Assembly (NCBI RefSeq): GCF_001445575.1
Contig: NZ_CP013200.1
Location: 3,100,001-3,164,000, forward strand
Length of the DNA: 64,000 nt
From: Arthrobacter alpinus
Lineage (GTDB): Bacteria > Actinomycetota > Actinomycetes > Actinomycetales > Micrococcaceae
Reading direction: 5' to 3'
A program made the position numbers and the translations under genes. The notes beneath the pieces were generated by a model. It worked only from the letters and a program-made list of their open reading frames with translations, did not search any database and was not told the origin of the DNA. Below, piece after piece: positions 18,253-27,688 of this stretch. How positions within the stretch are numbered: the stretch's first letter is position 1; every line of letters starts with the position of its first letter.

Positions 18253-19201
18253 ATGTTCTGGACGTCTTGGCTCCTTGCCGCCTTAGCCGTGGTCTTGGCG
18301 TGGCCCGTGCCGGTTTTTCTTTCCCGCGCTACGTGGCCGCCCCGGGCACCCTTTGCTGCCATGGTGTTGTGGCAGTCCATCGCTCTGGCTGGTGGACTGT
18401 CCATGATCGGGGCGATGCTTTGCTACGGGCTGGTGCCGATGGGTGAGAACTTGGCGACCGGAATCAAGGGCCTGTTCCGCGTTTTTCTCGGGCAGGAATC
18501 GTTGGACACCCTGGGCGTCTTGCACGCCTTCGCCCTGAGCGCCGCAGCCCTGCTTTCGGCTCATCTGGTCTTCACGCTTTGGCTCACATACTTCCGCATT
18601 CAACGTCAACGCCGCCGCCACCGGGATCTCCTGAACGTTCTCAGCTCACCCTCTAACGACCGCCCGCGCACCCTGGTCATCAACCATCAGGCGCCTGTGG
18701 CGTACTGCTTGCCCGGCGGTTCTCGCTCCGTCACGGTCCTGTCCGAGGGCTTGTTGGAACTCCTCTCCCCGAGGAGCTGCGTGCTGTGTTGCTGCACGAA
18801 CAAACGCATCTGGCCCAACGTCATCATCTGCTGCTGTGGGCCTTTGCCGCATGGCGCTCTGCGCTGCCGTGGCTGCCCACCTCAAAACTTGCGCAGCAAT
18901 CGGTGTCTTCGCTGATAGAAATAATGGCCGACGACGTGGCCTTGCGTTCCGTGGACAAGCCCACCTTAGTGACCGCCATCGCCTTGGTGGCCAGCGGCTC
19001 AGCTCAAGTTCCGGCAGACACGTTGATGGCCGGTGACGGAGCACAGATTGATACGCCCGGCACCACTTCTGCCCGGCTCAGCAAACTGCTGAACCCCGCA
19101 CCGGCGCTCTCTGCCCTTGCGCAGGGCCTGATCATGGCCGGGGCCCTGTTGTTGCTGGCCATCCCACAGCGCTGCTGCTGGTACCGGGCATCATGCCTTA
19201 A
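18253..19201 (+). pseudogene. M56 family (BlaR1-like) membrane metallopeptidase, broken by two single-base frameshifts
   Basis: The first frame (18253 to about 18770) encodes four hydrophobic segments and the pre-catalytic region ending LSEGLLELLSP. The second frame carries on with LRAVLLHEQTHLAQRHH, containing the zinc motif HEQTH, then IMADDVALRSV. One C missing from CCCC at 18767-18770 restores the junction. A second missing C in CCC at 19163-19165 restores a normal hydrophobic end and a TAA at 19199-19201. With both bases added the gene encodes about 316 residues, a normal length for this family. The restored stop overlaps the parE stop in a shared TTAA. Either a true double-frameshift pseudogene or, more likely, consensus errors. 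Partner of BlaI. Confidence 0.8.
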
Positions 19202-21317
19202 GCGTCGATGCGATCCTGGTCCAAGTACTCGCTACCGGCCACAATGAATTCCTTCCGCGGGGCCACGTCGGATCCCATGAGAAGTTCAAAGGTGTGTTCG
19301 GCCCGGTCCGCGTCAGCGCTGGTCACTCGGCGCAGCATGCGGTGACGAGGGTCCATAGTGGTCTCAGCCAGCTGGTCTGCGTCCATTTCACCCAGTCCCT
19401 TATAACGCTGAATGGGGGTCTTGTGCTTCTTGCCCGCCTTGTCCAACTTGGCCAGCAGCGTGTGGAGCTCGTTTTCGGAGTAGGTATACACCATTTCATT
19501 GGCCTTGGTACCGGAGTTGATGATCTCCACCCGGTGCAGGGGCGGGACAGCGGCAAAGACACGTCCGGCGTCGACCATGGGGCGCATGTAACGGAAGAAC
19601 AAGGTGAGCAGCAGGGTGCGGATGTGGGCGCCGTCAACGTCGGCATCGGTCATCAGGATCACCTTGCCGTAGCGGGCCGTGGACAGGTCAAAGCTACGGC
19701 CCGAACCTGCTCCCACCACCTGAATGAGGGCAGCACATTCGGCATTGGCCAGCATGTCTCCCACAGAGGCCTTTTGCACGTTCAGGATCTTGCCACGGAT
19801 GGCAGCAACGCCTGGAAGTCTGAGGAGCGGGCCATCTTGGCCGTGCCCAAGGCGCTGTCCCCTTCCACGATGAACAGCTCGCTCTTGGCGACATCGGTGC
19901 TGCGGCAATCCGCCAACTTAGTGGGGAGGGACGAGGTCTCCAGCGCGTTCTTGCGGCGTTGGGTTTCCTTGTGCACGCGGGCAGAAATGCGTGATTTCAT
20001 CTCTGAAACCACTTTTTCAAGCAGCTGGGCGGACTGTGCCTTTTCAGCGCGGGCCGTGGATTCCAGCTTCTCCTTCAGGGCCTTCTCAACCACCTTGGCC
20101 ACGATTGCCTTCACGGCTGGGGTACCTAGGATTTCCTTGGTCTGACCCTCGAATTGCGGCTCAGCCAAACGGACCGTCAAAACAGCTGTCATACCCGCCA
20201 TGACATCGTCTTTTTCAACCTTGTCAGTACCGGCCTTGAGCTTGCGGGCGTTGCTTTCAATGACTTTACGGAACGTCTTCAGGAGCGCCTGTTCGAAGCC
20301 TTCCTGGTGCCGGCCACCCTTGGGCGTCGAAATGATATTGACGAAGCTACGCATGGTGGTGTCGTAACCAACACCCCAGCGCAGGGCAATGTCCACTTCA
20401 CAGTCACGATCCATGGGCGTGCTTTCCAGCCGCCCCTCAGCATTCAGGACCGGCACGGTTTCCGTGAACGTACCGTGGCCTTGAAGACGCCAGATGTCCG
20501 TCACTGCCCCGCCCACGGACAAGAAGTCGACAAACTCCGAGATGCCGCCATCGTGATGGAAGATCTCTTCATGCGTGGCAAACTCCCCCGGAGTCCCCGG
20601 CATCCTGCGTTCGTCAACCACCTTGATTTTCAGCCCGGGAACCAGGAATGAGGTTTGCCGGGCACGGGCCACGAGTTCCTCGTAAGAGAACTTGGCATCA
20701 GCCGTGAAGATTTGATGGTCAGCCCAGTAACGAATGCGGGTGCCAGTTTTACCGCGCTTGGTGGTGCCAACGACGTCCAGGCTGGACTCGTTGGTGAACG
20801 GCTCAAAGGCAACGTCGGGACTCAGCGTCCGGCCCACATCCTTGAAATGGCCAGGCTCACCGCGACGGAAGCTCATTTGGTATGTCTTGCCGCCACGGTC
20901 CACCTGTGCGTCCATGCGGGAGGACAGCGCGTTGACAACGCTGGCACCCACGCCGTGGAGGCCACCGGAGGCGGCGTAGGAACTGCCACCGAATTTGCCG
21001 CCGGCGTGAAGTTTCGTGAGAACAACTTCCAGACCGGTGAGACCGGTTTTCGGTTCCACGTCCACGGGGATGCCGCGACCGTCGTCGTGAACTTCTACCG
21101 AAGAGTCCTTGTGGAGGAACACCGTGATGTTTTGGCCGTACCCGGCCAACGCCTCATCGACGGAGTTATCAATGATCTCCCACAGGCAGTGCATCAGTCC
21201 GCGAGAGTCGGTGGAACCGATGTACATGCCCGGACGCTTGCGCACAGCCTCCAGCCCCTCCAGAACGGAGAGATGGCGTGCACTGTAATCGGAACTCTGG
21301 CGTGCCACTGTGGACAT
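19198..21317 (-). pseudogene. parE: DNA topoisomerase IV subunit B, with one single-base frameshift
   Basis: Two overlapping frames make one ParE/GyrB. The N-terminal frame has the GHKL ATPase (EIIDNSVDEALAG, DDGRGIPVD, GLHGVGASVVNALS), the transducer domain with its QTK-type region, and EGDSALGTAKMAR of the TOPRIM domain. The second frame resumes at IRGKILNVQKASVGD and continues through TDADVDGAHIR (the Mg-binding DxDxD) to a normal IQRYKGLGEMD end. One extra base at 19801-19802 (GG should be GGG on the plus strand) joins them into about 706 residues. EGDSALG instead of EGDSAGG separates it from gyrase B. With parC it would form the decatenating topoisomerase IV. Divergent from the DUF7455 gene and convergent with the M56 gene. 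Confidence 0.85.
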
Positions 21318-21507
21318 ACTCCTTCAAGGTTTGGTCGGCCTGACAATATCTAAGGTTAATGGGTGAGGGCAGGTAGTTGTTACAGGCTTGCCGTTCCGCA
21401 GGGCATCGCGGCGGCTACGCGGTTAGCGAAAGTACCCGGCGCCGATGGAAGCAAGTGGGCCTAATAGTGGTTGTATAAAGTACTAGGAACTTACGAAGGA
21501 GGCCATC

Positions 21508-21732
21508 ATGACAACCACGACAATCAGCAGCCCAGAGCTGACAACCCTTGATCGCTGTGACCGTTGCGGCGCACAGGCATATGTGCGAGTAGTTTTGGAA
21601 TCCTCCGGCGGCGAGCTGCGCTTCTGCGGCCACCATGCCCGCGCAGTAGAGGCCACGTTGAAGCCCTTGTCTTCACAGTGGCACGACGAGACCAGCCGCT
21701 TGACCGAAAAGGCGCCCGTTTCAGTCGACTAA
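21508..21732 (+). CDS. DUF7455 family small protein
   Basis: 74 residues. The core is LDRCDRCGAQAYVRVVL, then LRFCGHHARAVEATL. The CxxC and CxHH together look like a small zinc-ribbon. The family is actinobacterial, of unknown function, and is regularly found between the type IIA topoisomerase gene and sigA as here. An excellent ribosome-binding site, AAGGAGG, lies 6 bases before the ATG. TATAAA at about 21474-21479 is a candidate -10. A hairpin terminator follows. Confidence 0.88.
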   Translation: MTTTTISSPELTTLDRCDRCGAQAYVRVVLESSGGELRFCGHHARAVEATLKPLSSQWHDETSRLTEKAPVSVD

Positions 21733-21762
21733 CGTCAGCGTGATGAACAACGCTTGACCGAG

Positions 21763-21793
21763 AAGGGGTTCTGGATCACCAGAGCCCCTTTTT
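21763..21793 (+). terminator. Terminator of the DUF7455 gene
   Basis: A 12-bp stem with one G:T pair (21763-21774 with 21779-21790), ATCA loop and a TTTTT run ending at 21793. Confidence 0.88.
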
Positions 21794-21831
21794 GGTGCCC
21801 ATTTAAGTCCTCGGGTGCCCCATCCCGCGGC

Positions 21832-21896
21832 GAGTGTCCACATAATGTACGTTTCCAGCGGTTTTGGTGCCTGAAACGTACGTTAAGTGGACACTC
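21832..21896. repeat. Palindromic intergenic repeat (family A, copy 2)
   Basis: Inverted arms at 21832-21855 and 21873-21896 start GAGTGTCCACATAATG and end GTGGACACTC, with two mismatches and a 17-base loop. They are the same arms as at 9746-9812. The copy lies between the convergent DUF7455 and sigA genes. Confidence 0.85.
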
Positions 21897-21934
21897 ACCG
21901 GACCCGGAACGACCCCGCAACACCCCCACAACAA

Positions 21935-22005
21935 ACTGGCCCGCCCTCAAATCGCGCAAACCCTCACGTTCGAGGTGCTTGTCGCGGTGTTGGGAGCGGG
22001 CCAGT
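21935..22005 (-). terminator. Possible structured terminator after sigA
   Basis: ACTGGCCCGC (21935-21944) pairs with GCGGGCCAGT (21996-22005). Inside the 51-base loop is a smaller CCTC/GAGG hairpin. It lies 31 bases past the sigA stop. There is no T run, so the call is tentative. Confidence 0.45.
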
Positions 22006-22035
22006 TCAGTGTGAAACGCAGATGGGAGTCAGATG

Positions 22036-23295
22036 TTAGTCCAGGTAGTCGCGCAGCACCTGTGAACGTGACGGGTGGCGCAGCTTAGACATGGTCTTTG
22101 ATTCGATCTGACGGATACGCTCACGCGTAACACCGTAGACCTTGCCGATTTCGTCTAAAGTCTTCGGCTGGCCATCGGTCAGGCCGAAGCGCATGGCTAC
22201 CACGCCAGCTTCACGCTCGGACAAGGTGTCCAGGACAGAGTGCAGCTGCTCCTGCAGCAGTGTGAAGGACACTGCGTCGGCGGGAACAACAGCTTCGGAG
22301 TCTTCAATCAAGTCACCGAACTCGGAGTCACCGTCTTCACCCAACGGGGTGTGCAAGGAGATGGGCTCGCGGCCGTACTTCTGAACCTCGACAACCTTTT
22401 CCGGGGTCATGTCCAATTCCTTGGCCAATTCCTCGGGTGTGGGTTCGCGACCCAGGTCCTGCAGCATCTGGCGCTGCACGCGGGCCAGCTTGTTGATGAC
22501 TTCAACCATGTGCACCGGGATGCGGATGGTGCGAGCTTGGTCGGCCATGGCACGGGTGATGGCCTGACGGATCCACCATGTGGCGTACGTGGAGAACTTG
22601 AAGCCCTTGGTGTAGTCGAACTTCTCAACAGCACGGATCAGGCCCAGGTTACCTTCCTGGATGAGGTCCAGGAAGAGCATGCCACGGCCGGTGTAACGCT
22701 TGGCCAGGGAGACTACCAGACGCAGGTTGGCTTCCAGCAGGTGATTCTTGGCGATCTTGCCATCATGGACGATGCGCTTGAGGTCACGCTCGAGCTGAGT
22801 GTCCATGGCGTCGGCGCCAGCTTTAAGCTTTTCCGTTGCAAACAAGCCAGCTTCAATGCGCAGGGCCAGGTCAACTTCCTGCTCAGCGTTGAGCAAGGCA
22901 ACCTTACCGATTTGCTTGAGGTAGTCCTTGACGGGGTCAGCGGTAGCACCGGCTGACATGACCTGCTGAACAGGTGCATCATCATCGTCAGAATCTGAGT
23001 AAACAAATCCGGTACCAGTTGCGACTGGACGCTCCGGTGCCGAGTCTTCTTGCTCGTCCTCTTCAACTACTCCGTCAGCGACAGGCTCGTCATCAGATTT
23101 GCCCTTGCCACGGCGGGCGGGCGCAGCCTTTTTTGGAGCAGCCTTGGCTGCGGGCGCAGTGTCACCGGCAGCAGCTTTTTTAGCGGCGATGGTGGCAGCG
23201 CGCTTCTGTGCTGGTGTCAGTGGCACAGTCACTGACGAGGTGGGATCCTCAGTCTCTTGGGTTGTGGAGACGTTGCTCTTAGCAGTAGCAGACAC
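22036..23295 (-). CDS. sigA: Principal RNA polymerase sigma factor (HrdB/SigA type)
   Basis: 419 residues. The N-terminal 110 are Ala/Lys-rich then acidic. Region 1.2 begins [20 protein letters not shown]. Region 2 includes [17 protein letters not shown] and the -10 recognition helix [20 protein letters not shown]. Region 3 follows, and region 4.2 [19 protein letters not shown] contacts the -35. The C-terminus LRDYLD is typical of housekeeping sigma factors. The neighbours parE and DUF7455 are its usual actinobacterial partners. The start is the ATG at 23295; AGAAAGG lies upstream. Confidence 0.96.
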   Translation of the reverse strand: MSATAKSNVSTTQETEDPTSSVTVPLTPAQKRAATIAAKKAAAGDTAPAAKAAPKKAAPARRGKGKSDDEPVADGVVEEDEQEDSAPERPVATGTGFVYSDSDDDDAPVQQVMSAGATADPVKDYLKQIGKVALLNAEQEVDLALRIEAGLFATEKLKAGADAMDTQLERDLKRIVHDGKIAKNHLLEANLRLVVSLAKRYTGRGMLFLDLIQEGNLGLIRAVEKFDYTKGFKFSTYATWWIRQAITRAMADQARTIRIPVHMVEVINKLARVQRQMLQDLGREPTPEELAKELDMTPEKVVEVQKYGREPISLHTPLGEDGDSEFGDLIEDSEAVVPADAVSFTLLQEQLHSVLDTLSEREAGVVAMRFGLTDGQPKTLDEIGKVYGVTRERIRQIESKTMSKLRHPSRSQVLRDYLD

Positions 23296-23597
23296 AGAAA
23301 ACCTTTCTTACGGCGGTCTGTGGAGTTACCTTCGGGCAACACCACTATGACCCTGTCAAGTCCGCGTTGCTTGGCGCATCACATTTGCTTGGAGGGTCAC
23401 AGGGTATAACTCCTATGAACACGGCATTGTTCCCGCCGCCCGAATTTGTATCCATCCGGCCTAATTCCAAACAAGTGTTAATACATCAACACGGACCCCA
23501 CCGGGTCTTACCTCCAGTGTCTCACGATTTAGGTACCACTTCTTGCCTACGCCACGCCATGGGTTGGTACCCGGGTGCAAGAAAGATCACAGCCAAA
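23296..23597. other. Intergenic region upstream of sigA
   Basis: 302 bases between the DUF4192 gene end and the sigA start, both on the minus strand. A perfect TTGACA on the minus strand lies at about 23354-23359, but no good -10 sits at the normal distance. A weak inverted repeat (CTTGC/GCAAG) at about 23541-23585 may end the DUF4192 transcript. No open reading frame or repeat stands out. Confidence 0.45.
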
Positions 23598-24884
23598 CTA
23601 TGCGGCTTCGTCACGATCGGATTCTTGCAGCTGTTCTTCCCGGCGCCATGCTGTTGTGCGGTCTTTGGCACAGTCGGCCACGTGTCCAGCCGACAACAGC
23701 TGATCCAGTAAAGATGCCAATCTGTAGCCGGGCTGATGCGCAAGGCAGGCCTGGAAGTACTCTCCGGCCCAGCTTCCCCGGCCCTTGCACCATTGAATCC
23801 AACCCAAGATGCACAGTACGGGCGCTTTCTCGGGCGAGTCACTGGCCCGGGCGAGAAAGTGCAGGAATGGCTCTGCCCCATCAAGTCTTTCCCAATCAAG
23901 CAAGTGAGGTTGTTCCCCTGGAATTCTCGGGGCCGTACTGCCCACCAGAAAGCTGCTGAAGTCATAGGCGGCTTCTTGAATGAGTTCCTCAGTGGCCCAT
24001 TCCATGCGGAGGGGCTTACCTGCCGCCTGATTGCCGCCGTACCAGTTCAACGGATAGGCGGTATCTTCAGTGTCGGATCCGCTTAGCCATAGTCCTACGG
24101 CTCCAGCAAGGGCATACTCGCCCGACGTTGCCAAGAGCATGATGACGCAGTCGCGGACAGTTGAATCGGCGAGACTGGCCAGCAGGAATGCGCACATGTG
24201 CGCATCCGGCGGTTTGGGCCAGAGTTCGACACTGAATTGCCACGCTTGCAATGTCGCCGTCAGCTGGTCATGGCCACAGCCGTTGCGGCCCAGCGGTCCT
24301 CTGGACTGTTCCCCGGCGGCAACAACTGCAGCAACAAAATCCACGTCACGGACTGCCGTCAGCTGGCGCACCTGCTCTTTGGGCGCCTCGCCGATCATGC
24401 TGCCGCGGAAAACAAACTCGGCGTTCACAAAGCTCTCTCTAATGGAGAGGTTGCTTTTGCCTGGCCACGGACAACACCGGGCGTCGGAGCAAGTAAGTGA
24501 TCGCCAGTTCTCCTTGCCTACGTACCACGCGTCCCGAACGGGTAGTCCGCGGTCCGCAAATGCCTTGCGAAACGCCTTGAACAATTTTGCGTACGGCTGG
24601 TCTTTGGGGTGAGGCCAATCGCGGCGGCCAAAGATAGCGATGAGGCAGCCATCACTCGTCTTGTCATTGGCCAACTGAGTTGCCGCAATGGTGGCAAAGC
24701 GTTCCGTGTCCCGGGCGTCGGCATCCTCAGGAGGAAGGTCTAGGCGCATGGTGGCCTGAAGCTTTTTGCCCATCATGCCGATACAGACAACGCTGGATTC
24801 GGGCCAGTATCCCACCATGTGGGGAATGAATGCCAGGAGATCTTCACCGGCACTGACTTTAATCGTTTCTAGTGGTTTGCTCAT
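23598..24884 (-). CDS. DUF4192 family protein
   Basis: 428 residues of the actinobacterial DUF4192 family. The N-terminus SKPLETIKVSAGEDLLAFIP, followed by VGYWPESSVVCIGM, is the family signature. The rest has LRMEWATEELIQEAAY and a helical C-terminus rich in Trp and Cys (AACLAHQPGYRLASLL type). The function is unknown. The ATG at 24884 is chosen because the family begins MxxPETIK; an extension to 25001 has no homologous look. The gene commonly lies beside sigA in Micrococcaceae. No signal peptide or membrane helix is visible. Confidence 0.85.
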   Translation of the reverse strand: MSKPLETIKVSAGEDLLAFIPHMVGYWPESSVVCIGMMGKKLQATMRLDLPPEDADARDTERFATIAATQLANDKTSDGCLIAIFGRRDWPHPKDQPYAKLFKAFRKAFADRGLPVRDAWYVGKENWRSLTCSDARCCPWPGKSNLSIRESFVNAEFVFRGSMIGEAPKEQVRQLTAVRDVDFVAAVVAAGEQSRGPLGRNGCGHDQLTATLQAWQFSVELWPKPPDAHMCAFLLASLADSTVRDCVIMLLATSGEYALAGAVGLWLSGSDTEDTAYPLNWYGGNQAAGKPLRMEWATEELIQEAAYDFSSFLVGSTAPRIPGEQPHLLDWERLDGAEPFLHFLARASDSPEKAPVLCILGWIQWCKGRGSWAGEYFQACLAHQPGYRLASLLDQLLSAGHVADCAKDRTTAWRREEQLQESDRDEAA

Positions 24885-25097
24885 AGAACAAGGCTGCTTT
24901 GGTACCGGCCCAGTAGCTAGAGCATTTCTGGATAATTGCCATATCTGTGGATAACAGGGGCCTGGATCCGCATAAACAGGATGGAAATTTTTCCAAACCA
25001 ACTCAGCTGACCACGATCTAGCGGAGCATGGCCGGGAGAACAGACGGCAACAGAGGGCACTGCAGGCGCCACCACGACTCCCGATCTAGCGCACAAA

Positions 25098-26456
25098 TTA
25101 CTGTTTGCGCTTGATCTTTTCGCTGCGGATCTCATCCCGGTATTGCTGCCGGCGCCGACTGCGGTCAGCCAACGCTACACGCAGTGGCGGAACGGTTTCG
25201 CCTCTTTCCGCCATGGAGATCCGCACCTTGCGTCGGGTCCTGATAACGGCAGCGATTCCGATCCCCAAGACCAAAAACTGGAAGGAGAACGCCACGCGGA
25301 AGGCATCTAGGGAGTACAGCCCGTCTTTGGAGAAGCCGGCCCCGTTCAGTAGGTCAAGGACCAAACCCACCATGTACATGGTCACCAAGGCGGCAAAGAA
25401 TCCACCCACATTCACAATGCCGGTGGCTGTGCCCACTCGGTGGGAGGGATTGAAGGTCCGGGCAAAGTCAAAGCCGATCATGGAAGCCGGCCCACCGAGG
25501 GCAAGGACCAGAATAAGAAGTACCAGCAGCCACAGCGGGGAAGGCCCGGTTTGCAGCAGCACAGCAGCCCACACCGCAACAATGGCAACGGTCACCATCA
25601 GCACCATGGTGGACCGGCGGAGTGGGTGCTTACCCACCCAACTACCCAAGAACGGTCCGCACGCGATCCCCACCACAACAAACAGGCTCAACAGCACGCT
25701 GGCTGTCGACGTGTCCAACCCCTGGCCTGAGACCAGGAACGGGTAACCCCATGTCAAGACGAAAACAGTGCCGGAGAACTGGGTGGCAAAATGGCTCCAC
25801 ATGCCCAACCGCGTTCCGGGTTGACGCCATGCGGTGGCCAGATCAGCAGCAGTTTCCTTCATGCCATTGCGGATAACAGGTGCCACAGTGCCGGCTGGGG
25901 CGTTTCGCAGCAGTGCCGCGGACAGCACACAGGCAAGTACGCCCAACGCCGCCAGGCCCACAAACGCTGGGCTCCAACCGAATGCATGCAGCACAAATGC
26001 GAAGGGGGCAATACTGATGAGCTGGCCAATCTGACCTAGTTGGCCCGTCATCTGAGTCAGAATGGGTACTCTACGGGTTGGAAACCACAGCGGGATCAGG
26101 CGGATGACGGCGATGAACGTCATGGCATCGCCGGCGCCAACAAAGATGCGCCCCACCACGCCGCCGGGGATGGCCGTTGCGGCAGCCAGTTGCAGTTGCC
26201 CTACGGCCATCAGTGCGGCGCCGGTGGCGATCATGACGCGGGGACCGAAACGATCCACCATCATGCCCACGGGGATTTGCAACACCGCGTAGACCACCAG
26301 CTGAATAACGGTAAAGGCTGACAACGCTGCAGCAGTGGCGCCAAAGCGCTCGGTTGCCACCAACCCCGCTACGCCAAAGGATGTTCTGTGCGTGATTGCA
26401 ATCAGGTAGGCAAATATTCCGACGCCCCACACCAACCATGCACGTTTACTATCCAC
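25098..26456 (-). CDS. Major facilitator superfamily transporter
   Basis: 452 residues with about 12 membrane helices. The N-terminus WLVWGVGIFAYLIAITHRTS and the loop 2-3 motif VGMMVDRFGPRVMIATGA (the MFS motif A) mark it as MFS. A further HPLRRSTMVLM segment sits at the equivalent loop of the second half. The C-terminal 50 residues are basic and cytoplasmic. The substrate is not predictable. The start lies 4 bases after the PAC2 gene stop, so the two are one transcript, a conserved actinobacterial pairing. Confidence 0.85.
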   Translation of the reverse strand: MDSKRAWLVWGVGIFAYLIAITHRTSFGVAGLVATERFGATAAALSAFTVIQLVVYAVLQIPVGMMVDRFGPRVMIATGAALMAVGQLQLAAATAIPGGVVGRIFVGAGDAMTFIAVIRLIPLWFPTRRVPILTQMTGQLGQIGQLISIAPFAFVLHAFGWSPAFVGLAALGVLACVLSAALLRNAPAGTVAPVIRNGMKETAADLATAWRQPGTRLGMWSHFATQFSGTVFVLTWGYPFLVSGQGLDTSTASVLLSLFVVVGIACGPFLGSWVGKHPLRRSTMVLMVTVAIVAVWAAVLLQTGPSPLWLLVLLILVLALGGPASMIGFDFARTFNPSHRVGTATGIVNVGGFFAALVTMYMVGLVLDLLNGAGFSKDGLYSLDAFRVAFSFQFLVLGIGIAAVIRTRRKVRISMAERGETVPPLRVALADRSRRRQQYRDEIRSEKIKRKQ

Positions 26457-26460
26457 GTAC

Positions 26461-27462
26461 TTAGCCTAAGCCACCCTCGGGCCCGCTCTTGCTCTGCGTC
26501 TCAGTCTCAGTCTGCGTGCCACCCTGGGATTCGCCATCGCGGCTAGCCAGGTACGCTTCAACAGCGGCACCCAGCTCATCGGCGTCGGGCAGTTCATCAT
26601 TGTCCCCAGCTAGCAAGGATCGTCGAGACATCCCTTCGGTGTGTTCGTCGTAGCGTTTCTCCAGGTTTGTGACTACCGCGGCCACCTCACTCGAGGCCTC
26701 CACCTGCTCAGTAATTTGGCGTTCCACAGCCCGGCCGGCCTCGCGCAAGCGTTCACTGGGCAGCATCAGCGAGGCTGCTGCTCCCAGGAATTCCAGACCG
26801 GCGACGGCGGCGGGCGGGTACTCGGCGTCGGACAAGTATTGCGGGACGTGGATGGCGTAACCCACCACATTGCGCCCCGCCTCGGCCAGCTTGACTTCAA
26901 GGACATGGCCAATGGCGGCGGGAATCTCCATGGTGGCCTTCCACGCAGAGATACCCTCGATGAGTTCGGGCCGGTTACCGTGCACCGTGGCACCTATTGG
27001 GCGAGTGTGCGGGACAGGCATGGGAACCGATTGCACCCAGGACACCAGATTCACGTCAAGACGCTCAATCAGGCCCAAAACGGCACTGCTGAAGCGCTCC
27101 CACTGAAGGTCTGGCTCGTTGCCGTACAGGAACAGAAACGGCGTCCCCAGGGCATCAGTCATGCGGTACAGCACCAGCGAGGGAGCTTTGTAGTCACTCA
27201 GGTGATCCTGGGTGAAGGTGATACGCGGCCGGCGTGAGCGGTAGTCAATGAGCTGGTCAATATCAAAAATGGCCACCGGCTCGTGGTCCAGATGATCCAC
27301 CAGTTCACCGGCAATTTGCGTTACCACCTGGCCCGCGTCGGAGAACCCGGTGAAGGCCATGATGAGATTGGCACCGCGAAGATCCTCGGCGGCCAACAGC
27401 TCCTCATTCAGGGCATACAGGGACTCAGGGGCGTGGAACGGGGTGAATTCGAATTTATTCAT
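26461..27462 (-). CDS. PAC2 family protein (proteasome assembly chaperone-like fold)
   Basis: 333 residues. The PAC2 domain spans about 30-250 with LIMAFTGFSDAGQVVTQIAG near the start, YRSRRPRITF and VGYAIHVPQYLSDAEYPPAA. The C-terminal region is helical (ERQITEQVEASSEVAAVV) and ends in an acidic Gln/Thr tail. PAC2 proteins share the fold of eukaryotic proteasome assembly chaperone 2; the bacterial role is unsettled. The ATG at 27462 has GAGGAAG upstream and matches the family start MNKFEF; a longer frame to 27648 overlaps the divergent aminopeptidase leader and is rejected. Confidence 0.88.
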   Translation of the reverse strand: MNKFEFTPFHAPESLYALNEELLAAEDLRGANLIMAFTGFSDAGQVVTQIAGELVDHLDHEPVAIFDIDQLIDYRSRRPRITFTQDHLSDYKAPSLVLYRMTDALGTPFLFLYGNEPDLQWERFSSAVLGLIERLDVNLVSWVQSVPMPVPHTRPIGATVHGNRPELIEGISAWKATMEIPAAIGHVLEVKLAEAGRNVVGYAIHVPQYLSDAEYPPAAVAGLEFLGAAASLMLPSERLREAGRAVERQITEQVEASSEVAAVVTNLEKRYDEHTEGMSRRSLLAGDNDELPDADELGAAVEAYLASRDGESQGGTQTETETQSKSGPEGGLG

Positions 27463-27688
27463 GGTCTTCCTCAGCAGCTTATGACTCTGATCTGCATAAC
27501 ACCGCGGGACCCCTGAAACATTCCGCCAGCTCCGGCTGCCAGGTGCCGTCGGCGCGATGGTGGCGCCTGGGCAGAGAGCCCAACGGCCGCAAAGCCAAGG
27601 AGCTGGCAGGAAATCGCAGGGCGTTGGGGATACGATCGAAAGCAGCAACTACAGTTCATCAACACCCCATAGTGAGGACATCATCTCC

